64,000 bases of DNA. Source: Streptomyces flaveolus. GTDB lineage: Bacteria > Actinomycetota > Actinomycetes > Streptomycetales > Streptomycetaceae. Under the pieces are notes generated by a model. That model made no database searches and was not told where the DNA came from. It saw nothing but the letters and a program-made list of their open reading frames with translations. A program made the translations under genes and the position numbers. Numbering within the stretch: position 1 is the stretch's first letter; each line of letters starts with the position of its first letter. The DNA is taken from contig NZ_JNWV01000004.1 of assembly GCF_000716535.1 (NCBI RefSeq), positions 62,001-126,000 on the forward strand, written 5' to 3'. Positions 50,046 to 58,438 of the stretch are shown in pieces.

Positions 50046-50318
50046 TCAGTACCCGTCGTGACCGTCACCATGGTCGCCGCCCCCTACCGGCCCGCCTTGG
50101 CCGTCGGGGATGTCACAACCCCCATCCCCCCATACCTCGTCGCAGCCTCGGTCCGACCGTTGGGAGTACGAGGAGAGGTAAGAGAGGTACGAGGAAGCGT
50201 GAGCCGGAGCGACTGCCGAAGGGGCTTTCCCCACGCTGAACGCGGCGCCGACCATGAGAACGCCGCCGAGTGCGGTCACCGCGAAGACATGCTTGGTGCG
50301 CTGTGTGCTCATACTCAT
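50046..50318 (-). CDS. Small secreted Gly/Asp/His-rich protein
   Basis: 90 residues, not recognised. N-terminal signal peptide (MSMSTQRTKHVFAVTALGGV, core to about residue 30, AHA-SS cleavage near 41). The mature part is about 50 residues: SSYLSYLSSYSQ, two cysteines (RGCDEV and GGCDIP) that could form one disulfide, and a Gly/Asp/His tail (GGGDHGDGHDGY). ATG 50318 follows GAAAGG at 9 bp. It lies downstream of poly-Asn gene 2 in opposite orientation. A structural or surface role is possible but unsupported. Confidence 0.6.
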   Translation of the reverse strand: MSMSTQRTKHVFAVTALGGVLMVGAAFSVGKAPSAVAPAHASSYLSYLSSYSQRSDRGCDEVWGDGGCDIPDGQGGPVGGGDHGDGHDGY

Positions 50319-50521
50319 GTGCCGTGCCTTTCGATACGCCGGTCGCGCAGCGGAGAGTGCCAGAAATGTGGCCGCGCCGAACGGGCCGAAGGAAAAGGAA
50401 ATGGTCTCGAGTTTTCTGGAACGCCGGATTCGGTGAACGGGTGTGAATGCCACCGCGGAATTCAATTGTCGAGCGCCATCGGGAGTGTATTCATTGGTGC
50501 CGGCGACAAGGCGTTCCGAGG

Positions 50522-50923
50522 TCAGCGTCCGCCGAATGCCTCGTCCGTCGTCACGACCTCCTGTCCCAGCGGCATGAGCGAGAGCGGGATGAGCTTCAGG
50601 TTCGCCCAGCCGAAGGGAATCCCGATGATCGACAGGAACAGAGGAATGCTCGTGATCAGGTGAGCCAGCGCAAGCCACCAGCCCGCGAAGATCACCCAGA
50701 TGACGTTGCCGACGCAAGACGGCGCTCCGGCGCCCGGCTTCTCCACAGTGGTACGGCCGAACGGCCAGAGGACGAATCCGGCGATCCGCAGCGACGCGAT
50801 GCCGAACGGGATGGTGACGATGAGGACGAAGCAGATCAGGGCCGCGATCAGGTAACCGATCGCCATCCAGAGTCCGGAGAAGAGGAGCCACAGGATGTTG
50901 AGCAGCAGGTTGAACACCTTCAT
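50522..50923 (-). CDS. YccF domain-containing inner membrane protein
   Basis: 133 residues with two copies of the YccF repeat: an N-terminal half LNILWLLFSGLWMAIGYL with TIPFGIASLRIAGFVLWPFG, and a C-terminal half VIWVIFAGWWLALAHLIT with GIPFGWANLKLIPLSLMPLG. Each contributes two membrane helices. Family function is unknown. ATG 50923 is preceded by GGAGAGG, which decides the start over an in-frame upstream codon. Confidence 0.88.
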   Translation of the reverse strand: MKVFNLLLNILWLLFSGLWMAIGYLIAALICFVLIVTIPFGIASLRIAGFVLWPFGRTTVEKPGAGAPSCVGNVIWVIFAGWWLALAHLITSIPLFLSIIGIPFGWANLKLIPLSLMPLGQEVVTTDEAFGGR

Positions 50924-51107
50924 GATCGACACCTCTCCAGGTAGCTCCGCCGGCATGCCCGCTGTTGCCAGTATCAGCGGATCACGCGCAGGGGCGGAAC
51001 CGGAGCGCCCTGCCAGGAAGCGACGTGCAGCTTCGGCCGGTCCTCGCGCGGTGTGCGCGCTAGCCGACGTCTGAAACCGGGCGCATGCCGACGTGTGTCA
51101 CTCCCTG

Positions 51108-52355
51108 TCACTCCCGCCCCGCCCACCACCGCCGTACGCCGTAGGCCGCCACGCCCGCCACGAGCACGCCGGCGCCCACGGCAACCGAGGCCGCGGGCAG
51201 TGCGAACGCCAGTGTGGCGCAGCCCAGCAGTCCCACCGCGGGCACTACGCGCGAGCGCGGGGCCGTGCTCAGCGTCCAGGCCGAGGCGTTGGCGACGGCG
51301 TAGTAGGCCAGCACACCGAAGGACGAGAAGCCGATCGCGCCGCGCACGTCCACCGTCGCGGCCAGCACGGCGACCACCGCGCCCACGGCCAGCTCCGCCC
51401 GGTGCGGCACCCGGAAGCGCGGCTGCACGGCCGCCAGCGCGCCCGGCAGGTGCCCGTCCCGGGCCATGGCGAGCGTCGTGCGCGAAACCCCGAGGATCAG
51501 TGCGAGCAGCGAGCCCAGCGCGGCCACGGCCGCTCCCGCCCGCACCACCGGCACGAGCCCCGGCGCCCCGGCCGCCCGCACCGCGTCGGCCAGCGGTGCC
51601 GCCGCCTGCCCGAGCCGGCCCGCGCCGAGGACACCGAGCACGGCGACGGCCACGCACGCGTACACCACCAGCGTGATCCCCAGGGCCAGCGGGATCGCCC
51701 GCGGGATCGTGCGCGCGGGATCGCGCACCTCCTCCCCGAGGGTGGCGATCCGCGCGTACCCGGCGAACGCGAAGAACAGCAGCCCGGCCGCCTGCAGTAC
51801 CCCGTCGGCACCCGACGACAGTCCGATGTCCAGCCGTCCCGCGTCGGCCCGCCCCGAGGCCAGGCACCCCACGACCACGGCCGCGAGAACGGCCAGGACG
51901 ACGGCCACGATCCCCCGCGTCAGCCACGCGGACTTCTGGATGCCGCCGTAGTTCACGGCGGTCAGGGCCACCACCGCCGCGACCGCCACCGCGTGCGCGT
52001 GCACCGGCCACACGTACGCGCCCACGGTCAGCGCCATCGCCGCGCAGGAGGCCGTCTTGCCGACCACGAAGGACCAGCCGGCCAGGTATCCCCAGAAGGC
52101 GCCCAGCCGCTCCCTGCCGTACACGTACGTCCCGCCGGAGGCCGGGTAGCGGGCGGCGAGCCGGGCCGAGGACATGGCGTTGCAGTAGGCCACCACGGCG
52201 GCGAGGGCGAGCCCGGGCAGCAGCCCGGACCCGGCCGCGCGCGCGGCCGGTCCCAGGGCCGAGAAGACGCCGGCGCCGATCATCGAGCCGAGGCCGACGA
52301 CCACGGCGTCCCGCACGCCCAGTGTCCGGCGCAGCCCGGCATCGGTACGTGTCAT
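51108..52355 (-). CDS. APC family amino acid permease
   Basis: 415-residue transporter with about twelve helices. LGVRDAVVVGLGSMIGAGVF is the conserved first helix with the unwound GSMIGAG substrate loop, followed by NAMSSARLAARYPASGGTYV typical of APC permeases. FFAFAGYARIATLGEEVRDP is the sixth-helix region. Proton-coupled uptake of an amino acid is the likely activity; specificity is unknown. ATG 52355 has TAGGGT about 8 bp upstream and no ribosome site, so it may be leaderless. It is divergent from the GlsB/YeaQ-like gene. Confidence 0.88.
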   Translation of the reverse strand: MTRTDAGLRRTLGVRDAVVVGLGSMIGAGVFSALGPAARAAGSGLLPGLALAAVVAYCNAMSSARLAARYPASGGTYVYGRERLGAFWGYLAGWSFVVGKTASCAAMALTVGAYVWPVHAHAVAVAAVVALTAVNYGGIQKSAWLTRGIVAVVLAVLAAVVVGCLASGRADAGRLDIGLSSGADGVLQAAGLLFFAFAGYARIATLGEEVRDPARTIPRAIPLALGITLVVYACVAVAVLGVLGAGRLGQAAAPLADAVRAAGAPGLVPVVRAGAAVAALGSLLALILGVSRTTLAMARDGHLPGALAAVQPRFRVPHRAELAVGAVVAVLAATVDVRGAIGFSSFGVLAYYAVANASAWTLSTAPRSRVVPAVGLLGCATLAFALPAASVAVGAGVLVAGVAAYGVRRWWAGRE

Positions 52356-52513
52356 GCGCCGCACCCTACTGATCGCGGCAACCGGCGGGTGGACCCGAGA
52401 CGTCCTCTTCATCGACACGGAACGAACACGCGCACGGCGCACCGCGGGTCCGGGAGCGAGAACGCTCAGGGGACCGACAGTGCGGACACAGCGCGGAAGG
52501 GCAGGTTCACGGA

Positions 52514-52780
52514 ATGAGCATCATCGGTTGGATCATCCTGGGACTGCTGGCTGGAGCCATCGCCAAGGTCCTCCTGCCCGGACGCGACCCCGGCGGCTTC
52601 ATCGGTACGACCCTCATCGGCATCGCGGGCGCGTTCATCGGGGGCTGGATCTCGGCCCGCTGGCTGGACCACCCGATCAGCAAGCACTTCTACGACGGCG
52701 CCACTTGGGCCGCGGCCGTCGGCGGCTCCCTGGTGCTGCTGATCGTCTACCGGATCCTGTTCGGCAACTCACGCGACTGA
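52514..52780 (+). CDS. GlsB/YeaQ/YmgE family stress-response membrane protein
   Basis: 88 residues with three hydrophobic helices and glycine-rich turns (IIGWIILGLLAGAIAKVLLP, then DPGGFIGTTLIGIAGAFIGG). This is the transglycosylase-associated protein family, small inner-membrane proteins linked to general stress. ATG 52514 follows GGAAGGGCAGG with slightly long spacing. No operon partner. Confidence 0.88.
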   Translation: MSIIGWIILGLLAGAIAKVLLPGRDPGGFIGTTLIGIAGAFIGGWISARWLDHPISKHFYDGATWAAAVGGSLVLLIVYRILFGNSRD

Positions 52781-52926
52781 GCGCGCGGCACGGGCACGGG
52801 CACGGCAGCACGCGAGGCGCGGCAACACGGGCCGCGCGACAACAGGCGCGGCACGGCAATACGCGAGGGTGGGCACCGCACCGCACGGTTCCGCACTGCG
52901 GGGCGCAAGGTGCCCACCCCTCTCTC

Positions 52927-53415
52927 TTACCGGTAGTTCACGAACTGCAGCGCGAAGTCGAAGTCCTTGCCCTTCAGGAGGGCGATGACGGTCTGGAGGT
53001 CGTCGCGGCTCTTGGAGCTGACGCGCAGCTCGTCGCCCTGGACCTGGGCCTTCACGCCCTTGGGGCCCTCGTCACGGATGATCTTCGCAACCTTCTTGGC
53101 ATTCTCCTGGGAGATGCCCTCCTGGACGGACGCGAAGATCTTGTACTCCTTGCCGGAGAGCTGCGGCTCGCCCGCTTCCAGGGCCTTCAGCGAGATGCCG
53201 CGCTTGATGAGCTTCGACTGGAAGACGTCGAGGACAGCCTTCACCCGGTCCTCGGAGTTCGCCTCCATGAGGATCTTGTCACCGGACCACGAGATCGAGG
53301 CCCCCACGCCCTTGAAGTCGTAGCGCTGCGAGATCTCCTTGGCGGCCTGGTTGAGGGCGTTGTCGACCTCCTGCCGCTCGACCTTCGAGACGATGTCGAA
53401 ACTGGAGTCGGCCAT
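52927..53415 (-). CDS. yajQ: YajQ family cyclic-di-GMP/nucleotide-binding protein
   Basis: 162 residues. [20 protein letters not shown] and [11 protein letters not shown] at the N-terminus, and [20 protein letters not shown] with [20 protein letters not shown] at the C-terminus, match UPF0234/YajQ end to end. Two ferredoxin-like subdomains are expected. In Xanthomonas the homolog binds c-di-GMP; the role in actinobacteria is not established. AAGGAG precedes the ATG. The 5' region contains four tandem 11-12-bp repeats. Confidence 0.92.
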   Translation of the reverse strand: MADSSFDIVSKVERQEVDNALNQAAKEISQRYDFKGVGASISWSGDKILMEANSEDRVKAVLDVFQSKLIKRGISLKALEAGEPQLSGKEYKIFASVQEGISQENAKKVAKIIRDEGPKGVKAQVQGDELRVSSKSRDDLQTVIALLKGKDFDFALQFVNYR

Positions 53416-53430
53416 GTCCTGTGGCTCCTT

Positions 53431-53475
53431 GTATCGGGGTGCGTATCGGGTGCGTATCGGGTGCGTATGGAGTGC
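53431..53475. repeat. Tandem 11-12-bp repeats in the yajQ upstream region
   Basis: GTATCGGGGTGC, GTATCGGGTGC, GTATCGGGTGC and GTATGGAGTGC follow one another without gaps, ending 16 bp upstream of the yajQ ATG on its 5' side. The 11-bp period puts each unit on the same face of the helix. They would lie in the leader or promoter of yajQ. Confidence 0.6.
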
Positions 53476-53664
53476 GTGCCGGCGTGCGCGGCGGCGACCG
53501 CCGGGCCCGGTGGGGTACCGGTCCGCATCCGCACCAGCCTAGCCACCCCGCGCCCAGCCGGGTGGAGATCAATCGGGTGGCGAAGCACCCCCAGGCATCG
53601 GGTATTGTTTACGTCGTTGCCGGGGAACACCGCCGAAAGCGGGTTCGAAACGGCAGCATTACCC

Positions 53665-53746
53665 GGCGGTGTGCCCGAGCGGCCAAAGGGAGCAGACTGT
53701 AAATCTGCCGGCTCAGCCTTCCCAGGTTCGAATCCTGGCGCCGCCA
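53665..53746 (+). tRNA. tRNA-Tyr (anticodon GTA)
   Basis: 82-nt class II tRNA. The acceptor stem pairs GGCGGTG with CGCCGCC (one G-U). The anticodon stem-loop is GCAGA-CTGTAAA-TCTGC with anticodon GTA. A long variable arm follows, and the T arm is CCAGG-TTCGAAT-CCTGG. The discriminator is A and CCA is not encoded. It is the apparent integration site of the element to the right. Confidence 0.95.
53700..53746 (+). other. Probable attL (3' half of tRNA-Tyr)
   Basis: A tyrosine integrase gene begins the block immediately to the right, and such elements usually recombine within the anticodon-to-3' end of a tRNA gene and restore it. The exact core cannot be fixed because the matching attR lies beyond the window. 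Confidence 0.5.
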
Positions 53747-53755
53747 CACGGAGGG

Positions 53756-53798
53756 AAACCCCCTCTGATCAGGTCATTGACCTGATCAGAGGGGGTTT
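53756..53798 (+). terminator. Strong intrinsic terminator after tRNA-Tyr
   Basis: A perfect 20-bp stem (53756-53775 with 53779-53798) and a 3-nt loop ATT, flanked by AAA on the left and TTT on the right. It can act in both directions. It begins 10 bp after the tRNA discriminator base. Confidence 0.85.
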
Positions 53799-53914
53799 CT
53801 CGTTGTCGGACTGAGTTCGCCTCGCCGTGGACGGAGCGCGGCCGTGTCTCACCCCGTGCCGCTCGTATCCCGACGTCAGTCAGTGTGTGTCCCCCAGGTG
53901 TCCCCCGGGCGACC

Positions 53915-53940
53915 CTCACCTAGGAACGTTCCTAGGTGAG
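53915..53940. repeat. 26-bp perfect palindrome beside attL
   Basis: CTCACCTAGGAAC is followed directly by its exact reverse complement, with no loop. It lies between the attL side and the integrase stop (53957), and 20 bp after two direct copies of GTGTCCCCC (53887-53895 and 53898-53906). It could be an integrase or excisionase arm site, or the terminator of the int transcript. The rest of 53799-53956 shows nothing more. Confidence 0.7.
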
Positions 53941-53956
53941 AAGGAGGAGAGGTTGA

Positions 53957-55336
53957 TCACTCCGGCTCGTTCCATTCCCGAAGGGCCGCATCGATCCGGC
54001 TGTTCGCCCGCTCCCGTGTCTGGTCCAGCACCTTGGCGTACACCTTGTGCAGGACCGCGATGCTGTGCCCGGCGCGACGAGCGCACTCCATCGCGTCCAC
54101 TCCGGAACTAAGCCAGAACGACACCCCGGCGTGCCGCAGGTCGTAGGGGCGGCGGGCGAGCAGAGACGCTGTCTCCGCCTCGCTCAGCACCTCTCGACGG
54201 GCTTTCGCCCATACCTCCCCGTAGCCGGTCTCTTGCAGCAGGCCGTTGCGGTTGGTCCGGAAGAGCCGGCCATCGGGTGCCGTGCCCTGGGTGGCGATGT
54301 GCTCCCGCAGCATGCGAACGAAGTGCGGGGGGATGGGCACCGGCCGGGAGTCCTTTTTGGCGCGGGCCTTGAGGTGGCGGGTCTCGTGCGCCGCCCCGTC
54401 GTCCGTCCAGCTCCGTCCAGCCCGGACGACTCCTTGCCTCAGGGTGAGCATGCCCCAGCCCGTCTCAGGAAGGTGACACTGGCTTGCTCGCAGTCCGGCG
54501 GCCTCAGCCGGGCGCATGGCCGCGTAGTACAGGCACCCGAAGAACGCTTCCAGATGCCGTCCCCGGGGGCCCTGCTCGCGCACCCCGGCCAGGAGCGCGC
54601 GCACCTGGCGAGGGTTCGCAACGCTTTCGGGGTCCACCTCCTCCACGGACTTCGGAGCGGTCCACTTCACGGTCGTGAGCGGATTGACCGGGAGGGAGAA
54701 GTACTGCTCTTCCACCGCCAGCCCGAGAACATCGCTCAGGCATGCCCGCTTGCGCTTGGCGGTACGCGGCGCCGCCGGCTTCCCGTCCATGCGCAGAGCC
54801 AGGGCATCAAGGGCGAGGCGCACGGTCGCTGGGTCCTCCAGGGCAGACACCGACAGCGAATGCTTGGCGATCCAGGCGAGGGCGCGGACGACGTCGTCCG
54901 GCGGGGTCTCGTCCCAACGGTTGCGGTTGAATGCCCAGCCGTACAGCGCACGCCGCATGAGCGCGGCTTCGGGCATGCCGGTCTTCGTCTTCACGAGCGC
55001 CGGCGTGATGGTGGCCAGCGCATCGGCGTAGTTCTTCCGCGACTTCGCTGGGGCCAGCGCCCACTTGCGGTCCACGTAGGCGCGGCAGTGCTCGTACCAG
55101 GTGATGGAGCCCTGTTTGGCGCGCAACTCGGAGACGGGCAGTCCCGTCTCCTCGTCGAACTGGTCGCCGCGTCGAATGGCGGACATGAGTTCTGAGCGGC
55201 GTCCCTCTGCTTGAACCTTGAGGGCGTAGCTCTTGGAGTGCTTGTTCGCCCCGACCAGCCAGCGGAGACGGTAACGCTTCGGGCGGTCCTTGCGGACCTC
55301 GATGGAGTAGAGGCGAACGTCGTAGGTCAGTGACAT
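53957..55336 (-). CDS. int: Tyrosine-type site-specific integrase
   Basis: 459 residues. The N-terminal arm-binding domain (about 1-80) is followed by a SAM-like core-binding domain and the catalytic domain. YAAMRPAEAAGLR holds the first arginine; PYDLRHAGVSFWL holds R401 and H402; AGHSIAVLHKVYAKV holds H424 and the nucleophile Y433. The position usually taken by the first histidine of the HxxR box is Tyr (Y398), a variant often seen in actinobacterial integrases. ATG 55336 gives the standard MSLTYDVRLYSIEV start and has TTGGAG upstream. It should integrate and excise the element at tRNA-Tyr. Confidence 0.93.
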   Translation of the reverse strand: MSLTYDVRLYSIEVRKDRPKRYRLRWLVGANKHSKSYALKVQAEGRRSELMSAIRRGDQFDEETGLPVSELRAKQGSITWYEHCRAYVDRKWALAPAKSRKNYADALATITPALVKTKTGMPEAALMRRALYGWAFNRNRWDETPPDDVVRALAWIAKHSLSVSALEDPATVRLALDALALRMDGKPAAPRTAKRKRACLSDVLGLAVEEQYFSLPVNPLTTVKWTAPKSVEEVDPESVANPRQVRALLAGVREQGPRGRHLEAFFGCLYYAAMRPAEAAGLRASQCHLPETGWGMLTLRQGVVRAGRSWTDDGAAHETRHLKARAKKDSRPVPIPPHFVRMLREHIATQGTAPDGRLFRTNRNGLLQETGYGEVWAKARREVLSEAETASLLARRPYDLRHAGVSFWLSSGVDAMECARRAGHSIAVLHKVYAKVLDQTRERANSRIDAALREWNEPE

Positions 55337-55394
55337 GCAAACTCCAAAGGGGCCCACTGAATGCGGGCCCCTCATGTCTCGTGTGCGGGGGAGG

Positions 55395-55580
55395 TCAGGC
55401 TGCGGTCTCGTGCTCCACCCACCAGGCGTCCAGGTCGCTGCGGCGGCAACGGATTTGTCCGTTGGGCAGCTTGATGAGCTTGGGGGCCTTGCCACGGGCG
55501 CGCATGCGGTAGAAGGCGGCGCGGCTCATCTTGATCTCGGTCAGCACTTCGGCGAGCTTCAGCGTCTCGGGGCGGGCCAT
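55395..55580 (-). CDS. xis: Excisionase / MerR-like helix-turn-helix DNA-binding protein
   Basis: 61 residues. LAEVLTEIKMSRAAFYRMRA is the helix-turn-helix, and LPNGQIRCRRSDLDAWWVEH is the beta-hairpin wing and end helix of the excisionase (AlpA/MerR) fold. It lies 58 bp upstream of int in the same orientation, the usual xis-int order in such elements. It would direct the integrase toward excision. Confidence 0.88.
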   Translation of the reverse strand: MARPETLKLAEVLTEIKMSRAAFYRMRARGKAPKLIKLPNGQIRCRRSDLDAWWVEHETAA

Positions 55581-55639
55581 CGTTGTGACTCCTCGCTTGG
55601 CTTGGCCTTGGGCGGGGTGTGTGTCCGAGGTGGGGATTT

Positions 55640-55850
55640 CTGCGTCACCCGCGTCATCTGCGTCATTCGGGCTTCTGACCTGCGGTTTTTGGGTGACGCA
55701 GGGCGTTGCGTGTGCGTCATTGGTGACGCAGGCTGTCCGTCATCGGTGACGCAGGTGACGCGGGGTGACGCAGAGACGGGCCGTCTGCGTCACCCCTGTC
55801 TGTGCAGGTCACCCGCAGTTTTCGGTGTCTGGGTGACGCAGGTGACGCAG
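55640..55850. repeat. Iteron-like array of GTGACGCAG
   Basis: Eight exact copies of GTGACGCAG occur in 211 bp: forward at 55693, 55723, 55746, 55765, 55833 and 55842, and reverse at 55640 and 55785. One near-copy GTGACGCGG lies at 55755, with several GCGTCAT variants. The array lies between xis and the replication genes in the 451-bp gap 55581-56031, a likely replication origin or repressor-binding zone. A short A-rich stretch (TTAGGAAAAAGG, 55861) follows. Confidence 0.75.
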
Positions 55851-55964
55851 CGTTCCCCACTTAGGAAAAAGGGGAGGGGTGTCTGTGGTGGGTGTTGCGC
55901 GGCTCAGGGCGTGAAGAAGGAGCGCTTCGCGCACGTCAATCGCAGGGCGGCGTTGCCGCCGAAC

Positions 55965-56011
55965 AGCAAGAAGAGCACGCCTCGGCGGGGCGCGCGGGTG
56001 CTCTTCTTGCT
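55965..56011 (-). terminator. Hairpin downstream of the replication genes
   Basis: AGCAAGAAGAGCAC (55965-55978) pairs perfectly with GTGCTCTTCTTGCT (55998-56011) across a 19-nt GC-rich loop. It begins 21 bp beyond the stop of the replication ATPase on the minus strand. Confidence 0.65.
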
Positions 56012-56031
56012 CGTACGGGGGCGGTCGCCGG

Positions 56032-57507
56032 TCAGAATGCCCGTCCCTGCTCGTGCGGCAGGGTGGCCGGCGTCCGGGTCATTTCAAGGTAGCGGCCGTC
56101 TTTGGTGCGGCCGGAGTCGATGAGGACGCCGCGGGCGGCGAGGGTGGGCTGGAGGCGCTTGAGGCGGTCGGAGAGGACCTTTCCGGTGGTGGGCCAACCC
56201 TTGGGCAGGGGGCGGAAGTCCTCGCCGGTGTAGAGGCGGGTGAGGCAGTGCAGCCACTCGGTGGAGGTCATCCGCTGCGCTGCGCCCGGCTCGATGTCCT
56301 CGGCGTGCTTGAGTACGGTCTGCGCCAGCAGGTCGCCTTCGATCACGTCGTCGTTGAGGTCGTCCAGGCTGGCCCGGTAGGCGGTGAGCGCTCCGAGGCC
56401 GGTCGCGGCGTCGAGCTGCGCGCACAGGTGGGCGAAGTCGGCCATGCGCAGGTCGGTGGGGATCTCCGCCTCCATCGCTCGGACCTTGACCGTGACGTCG
56501 AGCAGGGACCCGAGGATGACGGGCAGTACCTCCGCGTACTCCGCCCAGAGCTCCGCCTCGGTGCGTCGGACCTTGGGACGCTCCAGGCGCAGGGGCAGGA
56601 GCCGTTCTGCGAGGTCGGGGCGGATGACCCCGACGTCGATACCGGTCAGGAGCAGGGGGCGGCGGTAGCGGGCGCGGAAGACATCGCCGTCGGTGAACAG
56701 GGCCCGCTTGACGTTCTCGGCGCCGGTGACGATGCAGCACATGGCGTCCGACAGCTCCGGGGTCATGTGGGAGAGGTTGTCCAGCGCCGTGACCCATCCG
56801 GCCGCCACCGCGGTGATCAGGTTCTCCTCGTCCCGGGGGGCGCGGCGAAGGTCGCCGCTCATGCCCTCGATGACCCGCACGAGCATCCGCCCGCCGGTGG
56901 ACTTGCCGGCGCCCTGCGGGCCGGTGAGGAACGGGGCAGGGACGGGTACGGACGGCCCGAGGCAGCCGATCAGCCAGGCGATGGCCAGGCATTCGGTCTG
57001 CGCGTTGGCGAAGTTGCACAGCCTCAGCAGCAGGTCGATGCCCTTGCCGTCAGTGTCCTTGGCCGGCAGGGGGAGTTCGCCGGTGAGCTGGGTGCGCCGC
57101 CAGCAGACCTCGCGCGGGTCCGGGATGGCGATGTCCCAGCCGGTTGGGTGGATGCGGACGGACTGTCCGTCGCTGCGGCCCAGGTCCAGCCAGGTCGCGC
57201 CGTCGAATCCGGGCGCGACGCGGATGTGGACGGGCTGCACGTCCTCCGTCATTGCGAGGGCTTCGATCAAGTCCAGTGCCTCCTTGAGTGCGGTTCCGTT
57301 GAACACGCCGATCCCGTCCTTGAACAGGCCGACCATGAGTTCCTGCCGGTGGCTGCCCGAAGTGCCCTGGGAGCGGATCGGGCGGGCCACGGGGTGCCCG
57401 TTCCGCTGCGCGTAGACGGTGCCGTCGGCGGTGCGGAAGTACCGGAAGTGCGCCTGGGCATAGTCCGCGATGACCTCGCGGGCCGGAGTCTTCTCCTCGT
57501 CGGACAC
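56032..57507 (-). CDS. Replication-associated ATPase/helicase-like protein of the element
   Basis: 491 residues. The centre has Walker A GPQGAGKST (about residue 200) followed by VTALDNLSHMTPELSDAMCC, where the acidic Walker B and an asparagine occupy the sensor position. Next is LLLTGIDVGVIRPDLAERLLPL. This matches the ATPases paired with prim-pol enzymes in actinomycete plasmids and phages (D5/SF3-like), thought to unwind DNA for replication; helicase activity is inferred. The GTG start (57507) is two bases from the stop of the primase gene, so the two are translationally linked. The N-terminal 200 residues have no fold that I recognise. Confidence 0.78.
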   Translation of the reverse strand: MSDEEKTPAREVIADYAQAHFRYFRTADGTVYAQRNGHPVARPIRSQGTSGSHRQELMVGLFKDGIGVFNGTALKEALDLIEALAMTEDVQPVHIRVAPGFDGATWLDLGRSDGQSVRIHPTGWDIAIPDPREVCWRRTQLTGELPLPAKDTDGKGIDLLLRLCNFANAQTECLAIAWLIGCLGPSVPVPAPFLTGPQGAGKSTGGRMLVRVIEGMSGDLRRAPRDEENLITAVAAGWVTALDNLSHMTPELSDAMCCIVTGAENVKRALFTDGDVFRARYRRPLLLTGIDVGVIRPDLAERLLPLRLERPKVRRTEAELWAEYAEVLPVILGSLLDVTVKVRAMEAEIPTDLRMADFAHLCAQLDAATGLGALTAYRASLDDLNDDVIEGDLLAQTVLKHAEDIEPGAAQRMTSTEWLHCLTRLYTGEDFRPLPKGWPTTGKVLSDRLKRLQPTLAARGVLIDSGRTKDGRYLEMTRTPATLPHEQGRAF

Positions 57508-57509
57508 GG

Positions 57510-58400
57510 CTACATCACCAGCCGGGTGCGGGCGTTGGCCCAAGCGTCGATGCAGTGCCGCGGGGACTCGCCCTTGGCCTGCGCTGCGGCGAACAGCCGT
57601 GCGACGTGGGCGTCGGTGAGGCAGCCGCACCGGCCATGCGTCGACAGCACCGCGAGGAACGTGCGGTAGACGGTGGCGTGCACCTGGCTGCTCGCCTCAC
57701 CGATGCGCTGCTCGGCCATGTAGATGCCGCGCTCCAGGTAGGTGGGTGTCCGGTGCGGGCACTGCGCCCCGCCGGCCGGTACAGGCGCTGAGAGGGCGTG
57801 TGGCGCGGGCCGGACCGGGGAGGGCGCCTTGACGACCAGGGCGCGGACGGCGTCCGGGAGGTCGGCCATGTGGCCGGTGCCGGGGCCGAGGTAGCGGGCG
57901 TAGGCCATGGACGACTTGATGTCGATGCCGGGCCGGACCGCGTTGCGGGAGGCCATGGCGCCCCGGTAGATCCAGTGCTCCCCGCGCGTGGTCGGCACGG
58001 TCCGGGTGGCGGGCAGCGTCTTGCGGGCCCAGGCGACGGCCGCCGCGTCGTCCAGGTCGACCACGGTCAGCCCGGCGCCGCCGGGGTGGTAGCCGATGCA
58101 GACAGCCTCACGCCATGGCGACGCCCACGCGGGCGAGGTGATCACCTGCGGGTCGGTCGTGGCGGCAGCCCACGCGTGGCAGGGCGCCGGGCACTGGCAG
58201 GGACCGGAAGTCTTCATGTTCGGACGTCCGCCGCAGACGTTGTTGGCGCACGCACGGCAGTTCCCGAACGGCACTTTCCCCTTGCGCAGGGGCAGCACCG
58301 GCACGCCGGCCGCCGTGAGGTCCAGGGCGGCGCCCAAAAGGTCACGGGTGGGGCGCGACCAATTGCCGGACACTCGCCGGATGTCGGTCAGTTGGGTCAT
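57510..58400 (-). CDS. Bifunctional DNA primase/polymerase (prim-pol, AEP type)
   Basis: 296 residues. The archaeo-eukaryotic primase core is recognisable: GLTVVDLDDAAAVAW gives the metal-binding D-x-D, TTRGEHWIYRG the second motif histidine, and PGIDIKSSMAYARYLGPGTG the third motif aspartate. A Cys-rich insertion near the N-terminus (CRACANNVCGG, CQCPAPCHAW) may bind zinc. The C-terminal 90 residues are helical. With the downstream ATPase it forms the replication module. ATG 58400 follows GGAGG at 9 bp. A perfect hairpin separates it from the membrane protein gene upstream. Confidence 0.85.
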   Translation of the reverse strand: MTQLTDIRRVSGNWSRPTRDLLGAALDLTAAGVPVLPLRKGKVPFGNCRACANNVCGGRPNMKTSGPCQCPAPCHAWAAATTDPQVITSPAWASPWREAVCIGYHPGGAGLTVVDLDDAAAVAWARKTLPATRTVPTTRGEHWIYRGAMASRNAVRPGIDIKSSMAYARYLGPGTGHMADLPDAVRALVVKAPSPVRPAPHALSAPVPAGGAQCPHRTPTYLERGIYMAEQRIGEASSQVHATVYRTFLAVLSTHGRCGCLTDAHVARLFAAAQAKGESPRHCIDAWANARTRLVM

Positions 58401-58438
58401 GCTGGGAGACCTCCACTGTTCAGTTGGATGGGTGGAAG

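Noticed and set aside
53431..53475. Short CRISPR array
   Set aside because: Units of 11-12 bp follow one another without spacers and no cas genes are present.
55581..56031. Small coding genes in the iteron region
   Set aside because: Open frames here are short, interrupted by the repeats, and lack ribosome sites or recognisable protein features.
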